Below, in pieces: positions 1-14,583 of a stretch of DNA of 64,000 nt (the stretch's first letter is position 1; each line of letters opens with the position of its first letter). Where the stretch lies: the NCBI GenBank assembly GCA_011109175.1, contig RDEW01000004.1, positions 163,976 to 227,975 of the forward strand, given 5' to 3'. The notes under the pieces were generated by a model. That model made no database searches. It was given only the letters and a program-made list of their open reading frames with translations, and was not told the origin of the DNA. Position numbers and translations under genes: made by a program. This DNA is from Dicyema japonicum (Eukaryota > Dicyemida > Rhombozoa > Dicyemidae).

Positions 1-214
1 AGATAACCTTGTTTTCTGTCGTGACTGAATGGCTAAGTCTCTTTGAATAGCCTTGCTGTTCCGGCTTCTTGATTCCCCTAATTATACGGAATCATGTTTT
101 TAATAATATAAAAAATCGTTTACTTTGATTTCTTAAACTATTTTTGTTTGCTACATTATTAACGACATAGATAAAATTATATTAATTATCCTTTAAAACG
201 AGCACCTTCAAACA

Positions 215-390
215 GAGACCCCCCAATTAGACCAGACAGGATTTGAAACCAAGTGATGAATCCATAAAACTTCTCCATAGTCACCTCTTCCATACTCGTA
301 AGAAGACAATGTATTTCATCCATCAGTAGACATTATGTACGTCATCACCATCTCAACTTTATGACTAATTAATCACTTGGGTAAAACTGG
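215..390 (-). repeat. tRNA-related SINE, family B copy
   Basis: Read on the minus strand it opens with an A-box-like CCAAGTGATTAATTAG (near 370-385) and closes with a B-box-like GGTTTCAAATCC (near 228-245). The same end sequences and layout recur at about 4530-4710, 18362-18540 and 46065-46240. The A-to-B spacing (about 120 bp) is longer than in a normal pol III promoter, so transcription is uncertain. Confidence 0.5.
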
Positions 391-578
391 TCAGATTAGT
401 AAACTCTTGAATTGCTTATTCTAATTACCCACTAATACAAAAATTAGTTGGAATAGTTAACGTATTAATTCTAATAATGTATTGTGGATAATCAAAAATC
501 AATAAAACATTATACTTAAAATTCATTAGAAAGGAGAAAATCAAAAATTAATAAAGAAATCAAATAGTCCATTAAGAA

Positions 579-3232
<2,654 letters not shown>

Positions 3233-3394
3233 GTCGTATCACTATTTATTAATAATACCTTTTGTTTTAAAAATAAATAATTAATTAATTTAGTAAATAA
3301 ATAATAATCCTTTTTTGATCGCTTTACTCTTTACATTTTTATTAAAAAAAGCTTTTTCACAAGAGCCATAATATATATAAAACACACATATCAT

Positions 3395-3548
3395 TAGAGT
3401 AAAGAACAGTTATGTAGTCATTGAAAGGGAAGGATTCGAGGAATGTTACTTAACTGACTTTTTTTCTTTTTTGCTGAGTCCTAGTAGTCAATCCGGTTTC
3501 TCAGTGAAGTATTCGCTGATAACTGGGTCACTTGTGAAACCCAAAGAT
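3395..3548 (-). repeat. tRNA-related SINE, family A copy (partial)
   Basis: Carries the family core, seen on the plus strand as GTAAAGAACAGTTAT, a T-rich tract, CAATCCGGTTTCTCAGTG and a GGGTCACTTGTGAAACCC end. Other copies lie at about 5685-5885 (opposite orientation), 6096-6260, 33270-33570, 33640-33990 and 50575-50800. The tRNA-like head is truncated here. Confidence 0.6.
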
Positions 3549-4019
3549 ATTATTTTTATTTGAATTATAAATTCTACTTATTTTGATATTTAAGACTAAT
3601 CAATATTTAATTATTGCTAGTCTGTTAATATCAAAGTATTAAATTAAACTCCTATTTTATTTATAAACGTGATATTGTTATGAGTGAGGAGTGGCCGATG
3701 CTATTAATTGATTCAGGATTGTCTCCAATATAGCTAATACAGAAACTAAAGTTTTAATTATTATATCCATTATTGTCACTTTTTCATTATCGGAGAGATT
3801 GCAATGTAAAATTATTGATTTATATTTTTAAATTTTATATTTGTTAATTTATTTATAAGCACAAATGGAAAAAACATTAGTTAGCTGCCGCCCTCACTGC
3901 GTGGCTGTTCCTTCTAAAAATTGAGAGCGAAATTCGCTCAAACAACCAGCGTGTTCGCGGAGATTTCCAGTGCATTTTTAATTAAAAATTAAGTTAGTGA
4001 TATAATTTTTATCTGGAAC
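3549..4019. other. AT-rich intergenic region
   Basis: No convincing coding exon. A GC-richer patch near 3884-3960 resembles one near 29200-29230 (both contain an ACTGCGTG core), so it may be a repeat fragment. Confidence 0.3.
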
Positions 4020-4492
4020 ATGACTGGCCTTCGAAATTCCTCAGAACAATATTATAAGCTGAAGGAATTTTTTCAGAACTGGTTCTATGCTATGACAACA
4101 AATCTCATCCAAAAATTGATTCTGTCAATCTTAAGGATGTAAGACAGACTGAAGATTTAATTGATATTAATGATAAATTCTAATGTAGGACTGTTGTTGC
4201 TAAGCAAAGATGTATTAAAATACTAACAATTGTCTGTGAGCTCAATTCAAAACTTGGCCTACATTTTCTTAGGATTCCTTTCTACTTTTTGCCTTCTTCA
4301 ATTCCTAAGAGACGTCATGTGATCAATTGTCCAGGGAGACAGCAAAAGAAATTTTTTTTCTATATTTCACTTGGATTTTGTCTGCACGAACAGACATTCT
4401 CCCTCGGATTAATTAGTTGTGACTGGTTGTGCTTGGTAATACAAGCTCTGGATAAGCTTCAGAATATATTAACCATCATCCTATACATGTAA
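4020..4492 (+). CDS. unassigned possible gene
   Basis: ATG at 4020 opens MTGLRNSSEQYYKLKEFFQ. Further open stretches follow in shifted frames, containing NKSHPKIDSVNLKDVRQ and then KQRCIKILTIVCELNSKLG, and the last open frame stops at 4492. That broken pattern fits micro-intron splicing, but I recognise no family and cannot fix the joins. It could equally be chance open sequence. The neighbours are SINE copies, not genes. Confidence 0.25.
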
Positions 4493-4529
4493 CTAGTGAC
4501 TGATAGTTTTACAATTTTTTTCGATTTTG

Positions 4530-4710
4530 GGACGGATGAGATTCGAACTCAGATTCTACATAAATCTGACACTTCTTTTGTCTTCTGAGTTCGTCATCTT
4601 GTTCATGCTCATGAGAAAAAGTGCTTTCGTCTACCATGAAGCTAGCTAGACATGTGCACGATACCACCTCAACCTTACGATCAATAAACCACTTAACTAA
4701 TTATTGATTT
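4530..4710 (-). repeat. tRNA-related SINE, family B copy
   Basis: On the minus strand it starts GTTAAGTGGTTTATTGATCG and ends with a B-box match GAGTTCGAATCTC (near 4541-4553). Internally it shares GATGACGAACTCAGAAGAC with the 18.4-kb copy. Confidence 0.55.
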
Positions 4711-5684
4711 CCACTGTCGTAAGATGCGGCATTGCCTTTACGATAGCAACTGAATACATCCTAATTAGTTATTTCAGATATTCTCGTCAAAAAGATCCCA
4801 CCCATGAGGCGGAGAGTATTTCTGGTACTACATAGTTGTTGAAAGGAATATTCATTTAGTTGTTAACTATTTTCTAGTTTTATGATAGTAATGAATTTGT
4901 CTGTCGTACTCAGTCTGTCTATTCTACGTTGAAGAATTTAGTAGAAAATATGCTGGAATATGCAGATCTTTTAATTAACCAGGAAATCGTGTGGCAAATC
5001 AATAAATGATAATAAGCATTTAATACATTTTTTGTTTAATGAGTCTTTTATGCAACAGCATTATGCAAAATTCAAAGCCCACTCAGGAAACAAGAAAACC
5101 TCATTGAGTGTTCCTCTTTTATCATTTCCTTACTAATAAACGCTGTTAAGTCTTCCTAACAAATATATAGTGATTTTTTGGTCGTCTGACTTTTATAAAT
5201 GTTGATCCAAGCAGTTAATTGCAAACTTAGAAAATGATCTTTTAAGTGGTACTTCTCAAAAAGTCAAATAGTTTTGGTCCAATCTATGTCAAGACTGATC
5301 AGAAAAATCATGTGGTTTCGTTAGTAACAAAGTCATACCTATCTGTCAATAATAGATATTTCTGACTTTTTACTTAATACCACTTCACATTCAACATGAG
5401 AATGTATTTGCAAAAAAGCTATTCATTTAATTAAATTAATCACAATAAAATTAAAAAAACTAAGCAGTTGATATTGGGATTGAAAGATTTGCTGTGTTTT
5501 GAAATCACCATACACGTTGAACATATCAATAATTCGAGGTTTAATATCTCTCTGTTTTGGTGGTTTTCTTGTGACCCAACCATAGGGGTAAATATAATAT
5601 ATAAATAAATTTTAAGTAATAATATAAAAAACTATTAACTTTTTTATTGTTTGCTAAATAAGGGGGATAAAAACTATTAAACTT
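4711..5684. other. AT-rich region without recognised gene
   Basis: No ORF of note on either strand and no family recognised. Confidence 0.4.
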
Positions 5685-5885
5685 TGGCGCAGTGTAACAA
5701 GTGTCTGGCAAAAGTTAGAATCTCGCTCCTATAAGGTTCCACGTATCTAAGATGCTTAGGCTTGACAGGTGACGCCGTCATCAGTGAACATCTCACTGTG
5801 GAACCGGATTGTCTGCAAAAAGACTCACACCCAACAAAAAGTTATGATAACTGTTCTTTACTTAAAATAAAGTGTGTTCTTCGTA
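5685..5885 (+). repeat. tRNA-related SINE, family A copy
   Basis: Plus-oriented copy: a B-box-like GTTAGAATCTCGC near 5715, then TGACGCCGTCATCAGTGAAC, CCGGATTGTCTGC, and the 3' end AACTGTTCTTTACTT. It is the reverse complement of the 33.3-kb copy over most of its length. Confidence 0.65.
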
Positions 5886-6095
5886 AAGTGCAGTATTATT
5901 AAAACTTAAAAAATCTGCATACTATTCAGTAATTCTCATTTTGACTGGAACAATTCTCACTTTGAATGAAATTATTCTCATTTTGAATGGAACAATTCTC
6001 ATATTGAATGCGAAATAATATAGTTGATCTAATCTGTTTAAATCGTCTGAGAAACTTATAGTTTTTCCAGAATACAAAATGATCGTCATCTAATA

Positions 6096-6260
6096 TTTTT
6101 ATTTAAAAATAACGTTATGATAGTTAATCTTAACTTTTTCTTTTTTGCTAGTGTGTGATCCCTAAGACAATCGGATTCCGCAGTGATGAATCATCGAAGC
6201 ATGCAACTTTCTACCGGAATAGACAGAGATTCGAATCCTGAACCATCTGAATTTTTCCGC
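6096..6260 (-). repeat. tRNA-related SINE, family A copy
   Basis: Shares the T-rich tract, the CAATCGGATTCCGCAGTGATG core and the trailing B box, which reads CAGGATTCGAATCTC on the minus strand (near 6230-6245). Confidence 0.6.
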
Positions 6261-6714
6261 TGCTCATTTGTAACTAGTATTGTAAAATTTCATTGGTCGT
6301 GAATTTTTTGAATTAGCCGACAAATTGCTTAAGGCAACGAATCGGGATTACAGTTGTCCGCGGAAAGGCTTACTCCGTAATGTCAGCAGCCGCTTCCCCA
6401 TAGTTAATGAATTAATTTTATTGTTAAAAATAAAAAAACTTATCTAATTGCTTAAGACTCTTGAAAATCATTAAAACATATTTTCAAGCAATCTCTGTTT
6501 AATCCTATCTTTGATGTCGAATTTGTTCAGAATATAGTGAAAATGTTTCATTAAAGAATGCAAAAATTAAATATGATAAAAGTCGTAATTTTTCTTTGTT
6601 AAGATTTTTTTTTCAAATTTTGTATTCCCAAAATTGACTTTTGATATTGATAAGGGGGATATTGAAATGTTGCTTGGATTGTATTTAATAAATGGGAGAT
6701 ACTGCGATAATGAT
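6261..6714. other. AT-rich spacer downstream of CDKL gene
   Basis: Nothing recognised; it lies just beyond the CDKL stop codon and may hold the 3' UTR. Confidence 0.3.
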
Positions 6715-8255
<1,541 letters not shown>

Positions 8256-8860
8256 ATTTAAATATCCACTGGATAGACCAATTCTGACTTCTCCGCTGGG
8301 ATCTGGGGCTTTTGAAACCGAAGATTTTGAGAGGAGGGAATATCACTGGCTAACGGACAGGTCCAAGCACTATGGAGTTTTCAGGAACACGGATGAGTGA
8401 CGCAAGAATGACTCTTCCAAAACATTAGTCATGCGAGGGCGCCTCTCAATTTGTTCTGAATGTCTGCAAATATTAATAACCTATTAATATTTTGTATTTG
8501 ATTAAAAAATAAATTATAATAAATCTAAACTGAGATCTCGAGTGGACCTGACCATGATAACCATGTACTTGTAAAGCCTTTGTAGGTGATTTAAGGACAT
8601 TACTTATTTCCCCTATATTGGACTTATCATTTTTTGCTAATTTTCTCCTACAATTAGTGTTAACAGGTACAATTAGTGGGTGCTCTTTGGACATAAATTA
8701 AAAATAGACAAGGATGCTCCAGCTAACGTGGTCATGGATAACTCCTTCTTCGGCACTCTCTCATTCCGGGATGACCAAGTGCCACTATTCCTGGAAGGGC
8801 ATCTGGTGTCTTAGAGAGGGAAATGACTTGGACTGATGAGTTTGCTGACATTGTCAGTTT
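8256..8860 (-). CDS. unassigned multi-exon gene
   Basis: Minus-strand open stretches in different frames: MSANSSVQVISLSKTPDALP (near 8855-8740), MSKEHPLIVPVNTNCRRKL to VLKSPTKALQVHGYHG (8694-8540), and MTNVLEESFLRHSSVFLKTP (near 8430-8365). Repeated short S/T-P motifs (SKTP, KSPTK, LKTP) suggest a phosphorylated low-complexity protein. I recognise no family, and exon joins and start are not fixed. Confidence 0.35.
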
Positions 8861-9229
8861 CAGGACCTCTTGTTGTTATAGGGGAATGTTAATAATTGTA
8901 ATTAGTGTAAACATAATTATGAGTAAAATCTGATCCAATTAAAAAAAACAAAAATACTATTATTACATCATTTGAATAGAAATTCCCAACGCACAGCATG
9001 ATAAACAGGTTATCGCAATTTTGTAGGGAAACTCAGGTGTTTTTTTTATTTTTAACAAAATACAGTGGCAGGTTCATTCTCAGACAAGTAATTCCCACGA
9101 CAGCCAATTAAGACGCTCGATAAAACTGACCAAATATGAATAAACTCTGCAGGAGTAAAAAACTGAGTAATTTCCTATTGATTAAAGCGTTGCTTACTAT
9201 TTAAACACTGCAAACCACAAGAGAATCAA
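8861..9229. other. intergenic, putative EBF upstream region
   Basis: AT-rich, no gene seen. It separates a minus-strand gene from the plus-strand EBF gene, so it could hold divergent promoters; no specific site is recognised. Confidence 0.3.
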
Positions 9230-10498
9230 ATGGTCAATATTATTAGGTCTTCAGATGAAAACAGGTTAGTGGATCCTTTATTACAGATTGATAATCCCTA
9301 CATTTTATCAGCAACCTCCAAATAGTCTGCGAAAAAGCAACTTTTTTAGTTTTTCTCTGGTTTTCAAAAATGAATTTGATCACGACCTCCTCATTAAGGA
9401 TGCCTATTTCGTCGGCCTCCTCGACCAGTCTCACAGTAATTTTAACTATAATGTAAATTTTAAAAAATATCAAAGTCACTTGAAAATAAAAACAACGGAA
9501 TTTACTACATTGCTACAATTCTACAAGAATGTTCCCCAGAATGGAAACTCACGTACATCTTATCATCAGAGTCATCGATTCAAGAAATTACGAGGTCACT
9601 GCTCTACTCATTGCAGATCATTCGATATGAAGGACAGGACAATAATCCAGAAATGAGACACGTGCTTCTCACACATGAAGTCACTTGCAAGTATTTCTTG
9701 AGTTAATTTAGTCGTTGCAAAGGCAAGAAGAGCTGTGGTAACAAGAGTGAGACTCCGTCCACCCCCAACATAATAAATAAGTAATATTTCTGATAATCAA
9801 AAGTAAGGAATTAAAATTTTATATGAAATGTAATCAGAATTGTCTCAAGTCTGCTGGCAATCCACGTGACAACAGAAGATTTAAAGTTACAAAAGTAATT
9901 TAAACAAAGATTGGTGTATTCACTCCAAGAGACCCGATTAAGAATTTTTTAGCTTTATCTGATGAAATATTTGTTCATAATAACTCCAAACATGGACAAA
10001 AGACAATCTCCACGAAATGCACGAGACAAAAAAGTCAGTTTTGTGGTGAATTTAGGAACCCCCAAGATTACCAGCATATTCCCACAATCTGGCACCATTG
10101 ATGGTGGAACGACTGTTTGTGTATCTGGGGAACATTTCACTCAGAATACAATCGTTTACTTTCAAGATGTGTCCGTTTACACGTGGGTTTGATTAAATTT
10201 TATTCCCTATAGCACAAAAGTCAAAACTGTTTGTTAATAATAACCCCTCCTTGGACTCGAGCAGGCATTGTGAGGATTCTACTGTTAACGGATAATTCAT
10301 TCATTGACTACTCATCTGAAAGTATATTGTTTGAGTATACTGGTATTCTTGTGGATGTTAATCTTAGATAGACCATATTTGAGAGAAGGAGTCGATTATA
10401 TGCTTTCATCACCATCAATGATGAACTTTACTGAATATAACCATTATTACAATGGAACAAACTATGATGAATACGAAAATCAAAATTATTATCAATAA
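9230..10498 (+). CDS. COE/EBF transcription factor, lacking HLH
   Basis: Animal-specific DNA-binding regulator of neuronal and mesodermal fates. ATG at 9230 opens a short first exon; then come the DNA-binding domain signatures [22 protein letters not shown], the zinc knuckle [39 protein letters not shown] and FVHNNSKHG. An IPT/TIG domain follows ([30 protein letters not shown]). The protein ends about 35 residues after IPT with a Y/N-rich tail, and no HLH is seen. Nine introns were placed: 9265-9286, 9453-9475, 9595-9616, 9691-9711, 9781-9803, 9886-9909, 10034-10055, 10187-10212 and 10343-10367 (21-26 nt). One join between [11 protein letters not shown] and LIIRVIDS (about 9505-9560) is not resolved. 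Confidence 0.93.
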
Positions 10499-12444
10499 CA
10501 ACATTATTTTGACTAATTTAATTATTCATTAAAATATACATCAATTTATTTAATATTTGATTATTTCAAATATTCAGACTGACAATATTCAATGTGTCTA
10601 AGACGGGCCTCTTCTCGTGTCCCCGTACCCCTTCGATTTCTCCACAACACCTGATATACCGGACTGATCTCTGGGAACGTAAGCTTTTAGTAGATACTTT
10701 CCTGTAGGCCAATGGTTTCCTTTAGTCAATATGACTGGGAGGTAAATCAATATACAATGTTTTTCTCAGCACTTTAGAAGAAACGACGAGAATGAATCTA
10801 ACGTGGAAGATTGTACAGGATGTTTCAGTTTCATTTGCAAAATTATAATATTAAGACAAAGATCATCGCAAACGAATATTGTCTTAACAGCGGCTGGGAA
10901 TTTTCACGTCTCTTGGAATTGACGAATAATTTGTCGCTAATGTCTTTGTTTCTATTTCCAAATAATGCTCATATTAAATTGGTCGTGAATATAGTATTCT
11001 TTAAAATAATTATTTGATTAACAGAAACCAAAAAACTAGAGTTAGGAGGTCAGAAAAATTCTAAATAGTCAAAAGTACTTCATCGTTCGAGGTGACTAAG
11101 GGTCTCATTGTGGGAGTTGATGAGACAGGTTGCAGAATGTGAGGAAGATGTGGTTGTCTGTCCAATAACATATGGAAAGTGTGCAGTAATGATCTGGTTT
11201 TTGGAGAAGAGAGAACCATAAGAGCAGCACGAGTTTCTCCCTTGAATAATTCAGTGTGTATTTACTCTCACATATGATTACGGGAAACTGCATAGTGGTA
11301 AAAGTCACTGCCTTCCAGAAGGGATCAAATGCAGTTTTTGATGTTATTAGAGACAGATGCTTTTCCATTCCACGCCGCGAGAGGAGAAATACTCAATAAC
11401 TTTACCAAATCAGATAGAGTTAGAAGGAGAGCGTTTTCAACTGTGGTCGAAAGGGTCTCAACTGCAAAAAGACGCGGATCCTAAAGTTTGAGGGGAAAAA
11501 CATTCCAAGATTAGGTTTAAGATTGATTCTGTGTAAGGAGGTAAAAAACTGGGTTCACTTAAACAGAGATGATGACGAGATGCTGTTGGCGCAACGGTGA
11601 TGTTATGGAGCTGAACGAGATGTCTTGTTAGAGACACAATGGGTACGGATACTTTCTCAAACGAAAATCTGCTAAGTCACCGCTGTTGCGGGTTTTAGAA
11701 CATTTAATCACGATCATGAGGGTATAATAGCACAATACCCCATTCACAAAGATTGACAAAGAGAAATAAATGCCCATAAGGACACGTAAAAAATATGCTG
11801 CTGGACGACCCGATTGGATACGACCACTCCACCCAACGCTCCAACGTGCAATGGAAGGTTGAGTAGAGGCACACCTGCCTTTATGATCACAAGTGCACAC
11901 AACCAAGTAAGTGAAATTTTTTGATATTGTGCTGCACATTGAATGCTCACATAATGGGTAATTTTGTTTGAGTTGATCATGCTTAAATAAATTTAATTTA
12001 ATAAATTATCGCAAAAATTATCCAATTTCCTAATTATTTTTTTATTCATAAAGATTTTAAAATATATATAATTAGTATATTATTGTACAATAAAAGCATG
12101 TTTCCTATTAATCTACTGCTGGTCAAGATAATTCCGTCTACTAAATCATCAGCGACAATTATACCGAGAAATTGGCTGTTGAGCGAAAAGACTTTAAAAA
12201 TTTTGCTAAAATAAAATCGGTAGAATCAACACCTGTCTGTCTAGTCGTTCAGGAGATCAGAGTGGAGAGGTACATTGATCATTGTCTTCTCGATTGGAAG
12301 TATTAGACATACCTTACATAAAGACTGTTTTCATCGAGATTTCTATCTGACTGGAATTGAAAATATGTAAAATAATAGCTGTGGATACATAATTTTTTCA
12401 AAGAAGCACGGGGAGATTCCCGTGACATATTTCATTAAAAATTA
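10499..12444. other. unassigned region, probably decayed mobile DNA
   Basis: Short ORFs exist on both strands (for example minus 11105-11368 and 11628-11939), but none shows a convincing family signature. A weak VDETGC motif near 11117-11134 followed by frame-broken text could be a DDE transposase relic; not firm enough to call. Confidence 0.25.
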
Positions 12445-12735
12445 TCATAAAATGTTCATTAGAGTCTCCATGTTGGAACCCGTTGGCTTGGAATGATCCA
12501 ATAGACGGCTAAGGTGTGACTCCATAGCTCCTACTAACATCGTCGGTAGTGCGGTAAATGGCGAAAAGGCTAAGAAATACCTATGTCTTCTCGACCGGTT
12601 CACATACAATTTATTGTTATCGAGACATCTGAAGTAATAAATAAGAACTCCGCTCATCCAAATCCTGCATGGTCCGGGCACACTCATAAGCCGCGGAACC
12701 CAGTGGCTATCGTGAGAGACGAGGCCGCTCGATTA
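12445..12735 (+). pseudogene. relic of retroelement C-terminal domain
   Basis: Frame-broken plus-strand text LEPVGL, then NIVGSAVNGEKAKKYLCLL and FTYNLLLSRHL, matches the order of motifs in the better copy at 24.6-25.6 kb (VGL, NIVGSAVD, RYETNLHSIPLLLRQLEE). It represents the region after the reverse transcriptase in a widespread metazoan retroelement group. Several stops; not functional. Confidence 0.45.
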
Positions 12736-13150
12736 AGTCCGTGGGAATAAATAATTATAACTTAATAAAATTGTATCATTTAACGATACAATAAAATTTT
12801 TAATTATATTAAAAATTATCTTAATTACTCATTATTTAATGGACATGCTGTTTAAGGGTAGACAAAGGCTGTTGGCAACTAACATAATTTGAATTTTATT
12901 GATTTTATATAAAATAAGTTCAATATTCATCTCTTAGTTAAAATACTCCCACCTTTCCTGTAGGCATATGAATATTTAGGGTTTCGCTTGTGGCGCAATC
13001 TTTACTATCTTTTCTATTTGTCTCCTCCATCCAATCTACCGCATATATTTTAGGACGAATGAATTTTTATTATCACAGAAATTAAGTAAGGTTAAATATG
13101 AAGACAATTGAAATAGCATGGGTCCTGCTTCGAAGTGCATGGACTCCTAA
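12736..13150. other. AT-rich region without recognised gene
   Basis: No coding signal recognised. Its right edge holds a possible imperfect target duplication of the foldback element (GACTCCTA here, AGTCCCTA at the other end). Confidence 0.3.
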
Positions 13151-14168
13151 CTATACCATTTCAGGTTTAAAGTGGGTCTTACCAAAACCAAAGTGGGTCT
13201 TACCAAAAGCAAAGTGGGTCTTACCAAAAGCAAAGTGGAACTTACCAAAAGCAAAGTGGAACTTACCAAAAGCAAAGTGGAACTTACCAAAAGTAAAGTG
13301 GTACTTACCAAAAGCAAGTGGTACTTACCAAAAGCAAAGTGGTACTTGTAGGATATAGACGCGTAATATTTATCAGTGTGTCTGGTTTTATGTAGAGTCG
13401 ACTTTTCTCTCTGGAGTGGATCTTTTGGTGTTTTAGATCCACATCCATACTCTCTGCATTGGGGGGTTTTTGTAGAGAGCCTTAGTCCATCTATTTGCAT
13501 TTTCTGTCTTTATGTTGTTGTCGATCTCTGTGTTCTGCTCTCGTATTTTCCTGATGTTCTTTTCTGTTGGCGATTTTACCATCTTTAGATTATTTCGTTC
13601 TCTGATCAGATGTTTCGTCGTTGTGTTGAAACGTTTTGATGACGTAGGTTGTCTCCCCATAAGAATGTACTTCTTTTTCGCAGCGTTTATAATGGAGTTG
13701 AACCATTTCACTAATTGTTCGACGGAGGGAAAAGTGAGGAAATTTAATAGTCCATTACAATTATCGACGTATTCTTTGAATCCTCTCCAATTCGCAAGGC
13801 TGAGTTTGTTATCGTTGGGTATTGTCCTTTTATCCGTGACCTCGTTTTGAACTCCAAAAATATTGGATTGTGGTCACTCCTGGGGTCATACTTCACTGAC
13901 CAGTCAATAAGAGGGGCCACTGATAAAATATTACGCGTCTATATCCTACAAGTACTACTTTGCTTTTGGTAAGTTCCACTTTGCTTTTGGTAAGTTCCAC
14001 TTTGCTTTTGGTAAGTTCCACTTTGCTTTTGGTAAGTTCCACTTTGCTTTTGGTAAGTACCACTTTGCTTTTGGTAAGACCCACTTTGCTTTTGGTAAGT
14101 ACCACTTTGCTTTTGGTAAGACCCACTTTGCTTTTGGTAAGACCCACTTTAAACCTGAAATGGTATAG
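13151..14168. mobile_element. foldback element with 21-bp tandem-repeat arms
   Basis: Left arm 13151-13378 and right arm 13918-14168 are inverted copies. Each has an outer unique end (CTATACCATTTCAGG / CCTGAAATGGTATAG), an array of about nine or ten 21-bp units (AAAGTGGNNCTTACCAAAAGC), and an inner unique end (GGATATAGACGCGTAATATT and its complement). The unit length is a multiple of three, which creates artificial repeat ORFs (KWVLPKA). The 539-bp centre is not transposase: it holds a LINE fragment (separate entry). Structure is certain; superfamily unknown. Confidence 0.88.
13379..13917 (-). pseudogene. LINE endonuclease fragment inside the foldback
   Basis: Minus strand from 13917: DWSVKYDPRSDHNPIFLEFK is the final SDH motif of an APE-type (EEP) endonuclease. 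It is followed by the linker toward reverse transcriptase (FPSVEQLVKWFNSIINAAKK, then RERNNLKMVKSPTEKNIRK). One frame change and no RT core, so the fragment is inactive. It abuts both foldback arms, as if captured as cargo. Confidence 0.7.
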
Positions 14169-14583
14169 AGTCCCTATCCAACAATTAAATCCTCAGTAAT
14201 CTTGACATACAAAGGCAATCACAGCCCTTCATATATAAGGCCGCTATTCTCGCATCCACAGTCACCCTCACTGATCTCAATAGTTTTTCCCGCTCCTCAT
14301 TTAAATTCGCGTCGTACATGTAGACGTATTTATTTGGAAATTAAAAAAGTTAATTATTTGAAATATCAATCAAATAAATGTACTTTAATAAATAATATCA
14401 TGATTTATTTATTGATTTAAATTGGTCGCTCTTATAAACATAAACTGCAATCAATTAATTACACTTGAAGTTACGAAAAAACTGAAATGAGTTCAGCAAA
14501 AATTAAATTTGTAAATATTTTCGTAAACTTAGGCGATAAATAAATTTATAAATGAAGGATATCGACTCAACATAGCCTCTTCC
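14169..14583. other. intergenic, upstream of PLC-gamma
   Basis: AT-rich; no gene seen. Likely holds the PLC-gamma promoter by position only. Confidence 0.3.

Noticed and set aside
11040-11940. Possible ISXO2/IS1595-like DDE transposase
   Set aside because: Only a weak VDET-like motif is seen and the expected downstream HS-NFVDP and GAHT motifs are absent.
13160-13345. Regular short repeats that could suggest a CRISPR array
   Set aside because: Units are contiguous with no spacers, inverted in a second array, and the host genes are animal.
13098-14199. Long ORFs encoding KWVLPKA or TKSKVVL repeats on both strands
   Set aside because: They arise because the 21-bp foldback unit is a multiple of three; reading frames exist on both strands and mirror the DNA repeats.
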